Source of the DNA: Verrucomicrobiota bacterium
Lineage (GTDB): Bacteria; Verrucomicrobiota; Verrucomicrobiia; Limisphaerales; JACRJZ01
Direction of reading: 5' to 3'
Assembly (NCBI GenBank): GCA_022711695.1
Contig: JAKLEJ010000147.1
Location: 1-8,022, forward strand
Length of the DNA stretch: 8,022 bases
Part shown: positions 1 to 5,545 of the stretch, piece by piece
Numbering within the stretch: position 1 is the first letter of the stretch
Layout of the letters: each line of letters begins with the position of its first letter
Notes under the pieces: generated by a model
Seen by the model: only the letters and a program-made list of their open reading frames with translations
Told to the model about the DNA's origin: nothing
Databases searched by the model: none
Position numbers and translations under genes: made by a program

Positions 1-1
1 G

Positions 2-658
2 AGGGGGGCGAAAGCGCCTCCGCCTGCCCCGGCGTCCTCTTCGACTTCGAGTGCCTGGGCCGAGGCGGCGGCGGACGAGATTCTGGCGCGCGACTACCGG
101 ATCGAGATCGGAAGCTGTCTTAGCCGTGGGTGGGACCTGGTGATGCGGCACTTCTGGCTGCTGGTGGGGGCGTCTCTTGTGCTGGGACTCATCCAGGGCG
201 CGGTGCCGCTGCTGACGGGCGTGTGCATGGGGGGCATCTACTGGCTTTCGTTGAAACTGATCCGGGGCGAGCGGGCCGAGTTCGGCGATGCCTTCGGGGG
301 GTTCAGCCTGGCGTTCCTCCAACTCTTTCTGGCCGGCCTGGTCTCGGGGCTTCTGACCGCGGCAGGGTTTGCCTTCTGCATTCTGCCGGGCATCTACCTG
401 GCGGTGGCCTGGCTTTTCTGCCTGCCCTTGACGATCGACAAGAAGCTGGAATTCTGGCCGGCGATGGAGCTGAGCCGGAAAGTGGTGACGAAACACTGGT
501 GGGTGCTTTTCGGCCTGGTCCTGGTGGGCGCGCTCTTGAACCTGCTGGGACTGCTGGTCTGCTGCGTGGGGGTTTATGTGACCACCCCGGTCGTCATCGC
601 CGCGCTGGCTTACGCCTATGAGGATATTTTCGCCGGCCAGCGGCCGCCCGCCGCTTGA
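2..658 (+). CDS. Multi-pass membrane protein, C-terminal part (5' end outside window)
   Basis: The frame is open from the first bases of the window, so the gene starts upstream and the visible 218 residues are its C-terminal part. They begin with a low-complexity Pro/Ala/Ser linker (about residues 4-20), then a polar stretch ILARDYRIEIGSCLSRGWDL (27-46). From about residue 50 the protein is strongly hydrophobic, with roughly five to six membrane segments (about 50-83, 102-124, 126-146, 166-206). This layout resembles PVC-group proteins in which an N-terminal GYF_2 (DUF4339) domain is joined by a linker to a DUF975-like integral membrane region. The GYF domain itself would lie outside the window, so that part is inference. 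The internal ATG at 140 is unlikely to be the true start, because the conserved-looking DYRIEIG stretch lies upstream of it. The substrate and role are unknown. The 3' end overlaps the next gene by 41 nt, which suggests co-transcription. Confidence 0.8.
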   Translation, partial: RGAKAPPPAPASSSTSSAWAEAAADEILARDYRIEIGSCLSRGWDLVMRHFWLLVGASLVLGLIQGAVPLLTGVCMGGIYWLSLKLIRGERAEFGDAFGGFSLAFLQLFLAGLVSGLLTAAGFAFCILPGIYLAVAWLFCLPLTIDKKLEFWPAMELSRKVVTKHWWVLFGLVLVGALLNLLGLLVCCVGVYVTTPVVIAALAYAYEDIFAGQRPPAA

Positions 659-998
659 CCGCCGCAAGGCCTGGACCTGCCTGCTGATCAACGCGCTCAT
701 CTGTCCTGGGCTGGGCTCGCTGGTGGCGCGCCGGGCGGTGGGATGGCTGCAGTTGGTCCTGGCCTGGGGCGGCGCCCTCTGGATGGTGCTGGCCATGTTC
801 CGGTTCTTCCAGGACTACGTGCGGCTGCTCCAGGCGCCACCCGACTGGCCGAACCACTTGCGCGCCGCCAGCGCCGGCTTTGTGCTCTTCCTGCTCGGAT
901 GGCTCTGGTCGGTGCTGACTGGCATCCTGGCCCTGCTGGAGAGCAAACCGCCGCCGTCGCGGACGCCGCCAGGCGTCAACGAAGACTGGAGCATCTGA
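618..998 (+). CDS. Small three-helix membrane protein, function unknown
   Basis: This is a 126-residue protein with a short basic N-terminus and three likely membrane segments at about residues 20-37, 42-63 and 84-107. A proline-rich hydrophilic tail ends in an acidic NEDWSI. The stretch LICPGLGSLVARRAVGWLQL (27-46) looks like the glycine-rich loop of small PVC-group membrane proteins that vaguely recall TM2-type proteins. I do not recognise a named family. The ATG at 618 overlaps the preceding gene by 41 nt and has no clear Shine-Dalgarno sequence, so translational coupling is plausible. A later non-ATG start just before the RRKAW motif (residues 15-19) cannot be excluded. The gene is probably co-transcribed with the upstream membrane protein and may work with it in the envelope, but nothing in the sequence gives a biochemical role. 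Confidence 0.72.
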   Translation: MRIFSPASGRPPLDRRKAWTCLLINALICPGLGSLVARRAVGWLQLVLAWGGALWMVLAMFRFFQDYVRLLQAPPDWPNHLRAASAGFVLFLLGWLWSVLTGILALLESKPPPSRTPPGVNEDWSI

Positions 999-1014
999 GC
1001 CGGCCCCCGGGGCA

Positions 1015-1056
1015 TGCAGCCGCGGATGAGCGCGGGTGCGGAGCGCCCCGGCTGCA
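1015..1056. terminator. GC-rich inverted repeat between convergent genes, possible bidirectional terminator
   Basis: In the 103-nt gap between the convergent small membrane protein gene and tadA, TGCAGCCG (1015-1022) pairs perfectly with CGGCTGCA (1049-1056) across a 26-nt loop. The loop itself is GC-rich with GCGC elements. Its position is right for terminating transcription from both sides. There is no T-tract on either strand, so it is not a canonical intrinsic terminator. It could equally be a dispersed intergenic repeat. Confidence 0.35.
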
Positions 1057-1101
1057 ACGTGCCTGGCTCTCCTCGCGTCGAGACCCCGTGAGAAGCGCCG
1101 G

Positions 1102-1584
1102 CTACGACTCCCTGGCCCGCTGCTGCTGGAAGAACGAGCGCAGCAACTGCCGGCATTCCTCTTCGCGCACCGCCGGGGTGATCTCGCAGCGGTGGTTGAG
1201 GGAAGGCCATTGCAGGAGGTTGAACTGGCTGCCGGCGGCGCCGGCCTTGGGATCCGACGCCCCGAAGACCACCCGCTTCAGCCGCGCATGCACGATGGCC
1301 CCGGCGCACATCGGGCATGGTTCCTTCGTGACGTAAAGGGTGCAATCCGTCAGGCGCCAGTCTCCCGCCGCGTGCTCGGCCTGTGTGATGGCCAGCATTT
1401 CCGCGTGGGCGGTGGCGTCCTTGAGCAACTCCACCTGGTTGGCGGCGCGGGCGACGATGCGCTCCTCGCGCACGATGACCGCGCCCACGGGAACTTCTCC
1501 GGCCTCGTAAGCCCGCCTGGCCTGGCGGAGCGCTTCTCCCATGAAGTGGTGATCGCTGTGCAGATCGATGATCGGCTCTTCCAT
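1102..1584 (-). CDS. tadA: tRNA-specific adenosine deaminase TadA
   Basis: TadA deaminates adenosine 34 to inosine in the anticodon of tRNA-Arg(ACG) in the cytoplasm, which lets one tRNA read several Arg codons. The 160-residue protein is a complete zinc-dependent cytidine/deoxycytidylate-type deaminase, close to the 167 residues of E. coli TadA. The zinc and catalytic motif HAE is at residues 60-62, with Glu62 the expected proton shuttle. The second zinc motif PCPMC is at 89-93, with Cys90 and Cys93. Other TadA hallmarks are EVPVGAV (30-36), the VFGASDPKAGAAGS stretch after residue 105, and NHRCEIT further on. The ATG at 1584 is chosen because the N-terminus then aligns with E. coli TadA. 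The longer open frame upstream would run into the Nudix gene. No Shine-Dalgarno is evident. The gene lies 14 nt after the Nudix stop and is probably last in a three-gene operon. Confidence 0.95.
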   Translation of the reverse strand: MEEPIIDLHSDHHFMGEALRQARRAYEAGEVPVGAVIVREERIVARAANQVELLKDATAHAEMLAITQAEHAAGDWRLTDCTLYVTKEPCPMCAGAIVHARLKRVVFGASDPKAGAAGSQFNLLQWPSLNHRCEITPAVREEECRQLLRSFFQQQRARES

Positions 1585-1598
1585 GGCGGGGGAGGGGG

Positions 1599-2114
1599 CT
1601 AGCGCGGGTTCGGGCGATTGGCCGGCCTGGACTCCTCGAGGGTCCACTCGTTGCGGCCGTCGGCGTGGCAATGGCAGTGGGCGGCAAAGAAACCGCCCCG
1701 GTGCTGCCAGAACCACGGCCAGAGGCGCTCGCGGTCGGTCAGGGGCAGCTTCAGACGCCCGATCGCCTCCGGCTCGAAGAACTCGAAGCGGCCCTCCTCG
1801 TGAGGCGGAGGACACGCCGCCAGGCGACGTTCGATTTCAAAGAGGAACATGAGCCAGTGCTCGCGGCCCTCGTAGCCGTGCTCGCTGATCAGCCCGGTCA
1901 GATGCAGCTCCGACGGCGAGACGACCAACCCCATCTCCTCGCCGGCCTCGCGGCAGGCGCAGACGTACGGAGACTCGCCGATATCGGTCTTGAGCTTGCC
2001 GCCGCAGGGGCTCCAGAGACCCTTGTTCGGCTCGCAGGCCCGCTCGAGCAGGAGAACCTTCCCCGCCGGGTCGAAGCAGTAGAGCAGGGTGGCGATCTTG
2101 TAGGGCAGCGGCAT
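1599..2114 (-). CDS. Nudix hydrolase with atypical Nudix box and Cys/His-rich tail
   Basis: This is a 171-residue Nudix-superfamily protein, a family that typically cleaves nucleoside diphosphates linked to another moiety (for example 8-oxo-dGTP, sugar nucleotides or dinucleotides) using Mg2+ bound by the Nudix helix. After a beta strand (YKIATLLYCF) and LLLERACEPNKGLWSPCGGK comes the Nudix box. Its catalytic half is canonical, with GES, then REAGEEMGL holding the metal-binding Glu residues. The first half has seven instead of five residues between the glycine and the first glutamate. The C-terminal tail contains GFFAAHCHCHADGRNEWTLE, a run of alternating Cys and His that may bind metal. The ATG at 2114 is 8 nt after the stop of the S9 peptidase gene, and tadA follows after 14 nt, so an operon is likely. 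The substrate cannot be told from sequence. An oxidised-nucleotide role would be only a guess. Confidence 0.85.
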   Translation of the reverse strand: MPLPYKIATLLYCFDPAGKVLLLERACEPNKGLWSPCGGKLKTDIGESPYVCACREAGEEMGLVVSPSELHLTGLISEHGYEGREHWLMFLFEIERRLAACPPPHEEGRFEFFEPEAIGRLKLPLTDRERLWPWFWQHRGGFFAAHCHCHADGRNEWTLEESRPANRPNPR

Positions 2115-2122
2115 GAGCAACG

Positions 2123-4111
2123 TCAGTTCAACAGGTGCCGCCGGAGAAAGAGGGCCGTGGACAGAAATTGGAAGTCCGCGTTTGTCTTCTTCCGGAAACC
2201 GTGTCCCTCGTCCTTGGCCATCAAGTACCAAACCGTTCCTCCGCGTTCGCGGATGGCTTTGACCATCTGCTCGGATTCGGTGACGGGAACGCGGGGGTCG
2301 TTCTTGCCCTGGATGACAAACAGCGGCCGGGCGATCTCGGCGGCGCGGGCGGCTGGCGAAATCCGGCCCAGGAATTCGGCCATGGCCGGATCGCGCTCGT
2401 CGCCATATTCGACGCGGCGCAAATCGCGGCGGTAATCCTGGGTGTTCTTGAGGAAGGTCAGAAAGTGGGAGATGCCGACCACGTCCACTCCACAGCGCAG
2501 GCGCGGTCCGAAGTGGATCAGGGAAGCCAGCGTCATGTAACCGCCGTAGCTGCCGCCCATGACCGCGATGCGTTGTTTGTCCAGGCCCGGGTCGCGCTCC
2601 ATCCAGTCCAGCAGCGCGCCGATGTCCTTCACCGAGTCCTCCCGCTTGAAGCCGTTGTCGAGAGTGAGGAAGGTTTTGCCGTAGCCGTCGGAGCCGCGCA
2701 CGTTCGGATAGACGATGGCGACTCCCAGCTCGTTCAGCCAGTAGTTGTTGCGCGCCTGGAACGTCGGGCGGGCCTGGCCTTCGGGACCCCCGTGGATGTT
2801 GACCAGCGCCGGGCGCGGCCCGGGGAACTTGCGCGGGTCCGGCCGATACACGAAGGCTGAGAACTCCAGGCCGTCAAAGCTCTTCAGCGTCACCAGTTCG
2901 GGCTCGACGAAGCTCGTCGGATTCAGCCCGCCGGTTTCGCTCTCGGTCCACCGCTCCAGGCGTCCGGTCCGGGCGTCCAGCGAGTAGGCGTCGCCGGGGG
3001 AGCGGGCCGAGCTCAAGGTGAAGCCCAGGTCCCGTCCGTTGGCATGCCATTCCAGCCCGCTGACCACGCCCAGGGGCAGCGCCGGCCGGACCAGCGCTTT
3101 GCCCGTTCCGGAATCGAGAATCCGGAGCACGCTGGCGCCCCTCTCGTTGACTACCGCGGCCACCTTCCGCCCGTCGGGCGAAACCTCAAAATCTTCGATG
3201 CTCCAGGGAATCTCCAGGGTGAGCCGCTTGATTTCCCCGACGTCGGGCCCGAGACGGACCAACTGCAGATGCTCGGCGCCTTCGTCAGTGCTCAGCAGGA
3301 TGCTGCGTCCGTTGTGGCAGAACCGGGCCTTGTCGATGGCGGCTTTGCCGCGCGTCAGGCCCTGGGAGGAGGCTGCCGGGGGCGGCCACACCGGCCGAAG
3401 CGTCCCGGTTTCCAGGTTCAGTTCGTGCAGGTAGGCCTCGTTGATCGAGATCGACTCGAGAAGCAGCAGACGCGTTTCGTCCGGCGACCAGTCCTGGGCC
3501 GACCATCCGCCTCCACTCACCCGGGCGGCGAGCCGGTCGGTCGCGGGATCGGCCGGGTTCATCGCGTAGATGTCGGTGTCCTTCCCGTTGCGGCGGGTCG
3601 AGCTGTAGGCGAACTGGCGCCCGCTCGGGGACCAGCGCCCGCCCATGTTGCGCGATTTGCCATCCGTCAGGAGGGTCGCCCGCCCCCCCTCGAGGTCCAG
3701 GCGGTAAAACTGGTAGAACTCTCCGCCGCCCTTGTCCTGGGAGAAGACCACGAACTCGCCCGTCTTCGGGCGAAAGGAACCCCCGCCCGCGGGCTCGGCA
3801 AAGAACGTGAGCTGCCGCCGCGCCCCGCCTGGCTGGGCCACCAGGTGCAGTTGCGGCGTGTCGGCAAAGCGCGTGGATATCAGCATCTCGCGCCGGACCG
3901 GGTGCCAGGCGCTGAACGAAGCCGTTCGAAATTCCAGGTACCGCCCGGCTTCCGTCTTCAGCTCGGCGGGGATTTCCGGCACGCCATCCACGACCAGGCT
4001 TTCCGGGGTTTGCGCCGCCAGGGCCATTCCCAGGGCCAGCAGGGCCGCGGCTGCCAGGGGCGCCCCCGCGCCGAGAGTCGGAGGATGCCGCTCGAATGAC
4101 TTGTCGCTCAT
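2123..4111 (-). CDS. Secreted S9-family (prolyl oligopeptidase-like) serine peptidase
   Basis: This protein belongs to the S9 alpha/beta-hydrolase peptidases (DPP4/acylaminoacyl-peptidase type), which remove short peptides from the N-termini of oligopeptides, usually in the periplasm or outside the cell. With the ATG at 4111 it has 662 residues. An N-terminal signal-like segment (hydrophobic about 17-33, Ala-rich cleavage region near 32-34) is followed by a beta-propeller region (about 60-400) with repeated PD40/WD40-like motifs such as WSPSGRQFAYS, WSPDETRLLL and VSPDGRKVAAV. The catalytic domain (about 405-662) has the nucleophile Ser521 in GGSYGGYM, Asp605 in GKNDPRVP and His637 in DEGHGF, so the triad is complete. 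HGGPEG near 440-445 is the usual oxyanion-side motif. The longer open frame to 4192 would run through the divergent promoter, so it is rejected. The gene heads a probable operon with the Nudix and tadA genes and is divergent from the GntR-ABC module. Confidence 0.92.
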   Translation of the reverse strand: MSDKSFERHPPTLGAGAPLAAAALLALGMALAAQTPESLVVDGVPEIPAELKTEAGRYLEFRTASFSAWHPVRREMLISTRFADTPQLHLVAQPGGARRQLTFFAEPAGGGSFRPKTGEFVVFSQDKGGGEFYQFYRLDLEGGRATLLTDGKSRNMGGRWSPSGRQFAYSSTRRNGKDTDIYAMNPADPATDRLAARVSGGGWSAQDWSPDETRLLLLESISINEAYLHELNLETGTLRPVWPPPAASSQGLTRGKAAIDKARFCHNGRSILLSTDEGAEHLQLVRLGPDVGEIKRLTLEIPWSIEDFEVSPDGRKVAAVVNERGASVLRILDSGTGKALVRPALPLGVVSGLEWHANGRDLGFTLSSARSPGDAYSLDARTGRLERWTESETGGLNPTSFVEPELVTLKSFDGLEFSAFVYRPDPRKFPGPRPALVNIHGGPEGQARPTFQARNNYWLNELGVAIVYPNVRGSDGYGKTFLTLDNGFKREDSVKDIGALLDWMERDPGLDKQRIAVMGGSYGGYMTLASLIHFGPRLRCGVDVVGISHFLTFLKNTQDYRRDLRRVEYGDERDPAMAEFLGRISPAARAAEIARPLFVIQGKNDPRVPVTESEQMVKAIRERGGTVWYLMAKDEGHGFRKKTNADFQFLSTALFLRRHLLN

Positions 4112-4167
4112 GCGGCCATGCTTTTCGAGAACCGCCGCTTTTTCAAACACAAACCGGAAAGAAACAG

Positions 4168-4195
4168 TTGACATCGGGCGGAAAACTGTCATACT
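4168..4195 (+). promoter_or_regulatory. Sigma-70-like promoter of the GntR-ABC operon
   Basis: A perfect -35 hexamer TTGACA (4168-4173) is followed after 16 nt by CATACT (4190-4195), which matches TATAAT at four of six positions. This predicts transcription starting around 4202-4205 and a leader of about 20 nt before the repressor ATG at 4224. The -10 hexamer lies inside the inverted repeat described separately. Confidence 0.6.
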
Positions 4196-4208
4196 GTCCT
4201 ATGACAGT
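4185..4208. promoter_or_regulatory. Probable operator of the GntR/YtrA-type repressor
   Basis: ACTGTCAT (4185-4192) and ATGACAGT (4201-4208) form a perfect 8-bp inverted repeat with an 8-nt spacer. The spacer contains a third half-site, ACTGTC (4193-4198), which pairs with GACAGT (4203-4208) in a tighter palindrome with a 4-nt gap. The site covers the -10 box and predicted start of the adjacent repressor gene. This is typical of an autoregulatory GntR-family operator. It might also affect the divergent peptidase gene, whose start is about 75 nt away. Binding by this particular regulator is inferred from position. Confidence 0.62.
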
Positions 4209-4223
4209 AAGAATAGCGCGGCC

Positions 4224-4640
4224 ATGTTCTTCTCCGTAAACTACAAGTCCGGCAAGCCGGTTTACCTGCAGGTGGTGGACCAGGTGAAGGCGGCGGCCGC
4301 CTCCGGGGCGCTGCAGCGGGGCGAACCCCTGCCGTCCATCCGGCCGTTGGCCGAGCAATTGCGGATCAATCGCAACACCGTGGCCAAGGCCTATGCGGAG
4401 CTGGAAAGCCAGGGCGTGATCGAGACCCTCCCCGGCAAGGGCTGCTTCCTGACGGAGGCGCGGACGCCCTTTCGGAAGGAGGCGCGTCACAAACTGCTGG
4501 CGGAGGAGATCGATGCGGTGGTGGTGCAGGCCCATCATCTGCAGGTGGCCAAGCCGGAATTTCTCGAACTGGCCAGGGAGCGGTATGAATTGCTGGAGCA
4601 AAAGCGCCACGATGCCGCTCCCGCCCAAGGAGAATCATGA
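4224..4640 (+). CDS. GntR-family transcriptional regulator, YtrA subfamily
   Basis: This is a 138-residue DNA-binding repressor of the YtrA type: an N-terminal winged helix-turn-helix with only a short helical C-terminal dimerisation region instead of a large ligand domain. The GntR signature is clear: PVYLQVVDQVK (12-22), the ordered segment LPSIRPLAEQLRINRNTVAK (36-55) covering the helix-turn-helix, and YAELESQGVIETLPGKGCFL (57-76) as the recognition helix end and wing. Residues 85-130 are charged and likely helical. The ATG at 4224 is chosen because the family normally begins a few residues before the PVY motif and because a promoter lies just upstream. Earlier in-frame starts would precede the predicted transcription start. 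YtrA-type genes usually lead ABC-transporter operons and repress them, and this one overlaps the ATPase gene by ATGA. It probably controls its own operon through the operator at 4185-4208. The effector is unknown. Confidence 0.92.
   Translation: MFFSVNYKSGKPVYLQVVDQVKAAAASGALQRGEPLPSIRPLAEQLRINRNTVAKAYAELESQGVIETLPGKGCFLTEARTPFRKEARHKLLAEEIDAVVVQAHHLQVAKPEFLELARERYELLEQKRHDAAPAQGES
4627..4632 (+). promoter_or_regulatory. Shine-Dalgarno sequence of the ABC ATPase gene
   Basis: AAGGAG lies 4 nt before the ATG at 4637 and inside the last codons of the repressor gene. It is a near-consensus site. It fixes the ATPase start and shows that the ATGA overlap is used for coupled re-initiation. Most other genes in the window lack a clear Shine-Dalgarno. 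Confidence 0.7.
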
Positions 4641-5545
4641 ATGCCGAAAAACCAGCGATCCAGATCGAGGGTCTCGAGCGCCGCTACGGCCGTGCCGAGG
4701 CGGTGCGGGGCCTGAGCCTGCAAGTCGAGGCCGGGCGGTGTTATGGGTTCTTCGGCCGCAACGGGGCCGGGAAGACCACCACGATCAAGTGCCTGCTGAA
4801 CCTGCTGCGGCCGCACGCGGGAACCGTGCGGGTGTTCGGCCTCGATCCGGCCCGGGACGAGGTGGGCGTCAAGCAAAGGCTGGCCTACGTGCCGGACAGC
4901 GTGGCCTTCTACCCATGGATGACGGTGCGTGAGACGCTGGATTACCTGGCGTCGTTTCGAGACCGCTGGAAGCGTGCGATCGAGGCCGAACTGTTGGCCC
5001 GGTTCCGGCTGGACCCAAGCCGGAAGACCAGCGAGCTCTCCAAAGGCCAGCGGACGCAGTTGGCGCTCGTGGCGGCGATCTGCCCGGAACCCGAACTGCT
5101 GGTGCTGGATGAGCCGACCTCCGGGCTGGACCCGATCGTGCGGCGGGAGTTTATCGAGACCGTGATCGGGGCGTATCAGGCCGGCGATCCCGGGCGGCGG
5201 ACGGTCTTCGTGTCCACTCACCTGATCGGCGAGTTTGAAGGGCTGATCGACGAGTTCACGATCCTGGATCAGGGGCGCGAGGTGTTGACCCTGGGGGCGG
5301 ACGCTGCCCGCGAACGCTACCGGCGCGTGTGCGCGCGCTTTGCCCAACCGCCGCCGCCGCCGCCGTTCGACCACGTGCGCGTGACGCGCCGGGAGGGGCG
5401 CGACCTCGAATTGGTGGTGACGGACTCGGCGGCGCGGGTGATGGAGTGGTTAAAGACGCTCTCGCCGGAGATGCTTCACGCGGAAGCGCTGACCCTGGAG
5501 GAAATCTTCGTGGCGACGGTCAAAACCGGGGAGGCTGTTCCATGA
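4637..5545 (+). CDS. ABC transporter ATP-binding protein
   Basis: This is a 302-residue cytoplasmic ATPase subunit of an ABC exporter of the YtrB/CcmA-like (ABC-2) class. The nucleotide-binding domain is complete: Walker A GRNGAGKT (40-47), ABC signature LSKGQ (134-138), Walker B LLVLDE (154-159) with catalytic Glu159, D-loop SGLDP (162-166) and switch His195 in STHL. The Q-loop position, usually Gln or Glu in YVPQ/YLPE-type sequences, reads YVPDS with Asp87. The C-terminal 80 residues form the extra domain common in ABC-2 ATPases and are interrupted by a run of six prolines followed by FDHVRV. Translation is coupled on both sides, overlapping the regulator and the permease by ATGA. The pairing with a YtrA-type regulator suggests drug, antibiotic-peptide or envelope-stress export, as in ytr-type operons, but the substrate is not shown by the sequence. 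Confidence 0.94.
   Translation: MNAEKPAIQIEGLERRYGRAEAVRGLSLQVEAGRCYGFFGRNGAGKTTTIKCLLNLLRPHAGTVRVFGLDPARDEVGVKQRLAYVPDSVAFYPWMTVRETLDYLASFRDRWKRAIEAELLARFRLDPSRKTSELSKGQRTQLALVAAICPEPELLVLDEPTSGLDPIVRREFIETVIGAYQAGDPGRRTVFVSTHLIGEFEGLIDEFTILDQGREVLTLGADAARERYRRVCARFAQPPPPPPFDHVRVTRREGRDLELVVTDSAARVMEWLKTLSPEMLHAEALTLEEIFVATVKTGEAVP
5348..5365 (+). repeat. (CCG)6 trinucleotide tract coding for six prolines
   Basis: Six consecutive CCG codons lie in the ATPase C-terminal domain. They encode a polyproline run of the kind that stalls ribosomes and needs elongation factor P. A pure triplet tract is also prone to slippage in whole-codon steps, which would change the linker length without breaking the frame. 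Confidence 0.9.
5528..5534 (+). promoter_or_regulatory. Shine-Dalgarno sequence of the permease gene
   Basis: GGGGAGG sits 7 nt before the ATG at 5542, within the last codons of the ATPase gene. It supports 5542 as the true permease start. The open frame reaches back to 5329, but the earlier part would overlap the ATPase C-terminal domain and is Gly/Arg-rich. Confidence 0.65.

Noticed and set aside
140..658. ATG at 140 as the start of the first membrane-protein gene
   Set aside because: The frame is open to the window edge, and a protein-like linker plus the polar DYRIEIG segment lies upstream, so the gene is 5'-truncated by the window.
3044..4099. 351-codon open frame on the plus strand opposite the S9 peptidase
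   Set aside because: The minus strand encodes a complete S9 peptidase with an intact catalytic triad. The plus-strand product is Arg/Gly/Pro-rich and shows no recognisable motif.
4112..4192. 27-residue N-terminal extension of the S9 peptidase (start at 4192 or 4174)
   Set aside because: It would begin within the divergent promoter and operator and put charged residues ahead of the signal peptide. The ATG at 4111 gives a normal exported N-terminus.
3732..4223. 164-residue N-terminal extension of the GntR regulator
   Set aside because: It overlaps the peptidase gene and the promoter. YtrA-type regulators begin directly with the winged-helix domain.
4535..5374. 279-codon open frame on the minus strand opposite the ABC ATPase
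   Set aside because: The plus strand has all ABC ATPase motifs. The antisense product has low-complexity Arg/Gln/Pro composition.
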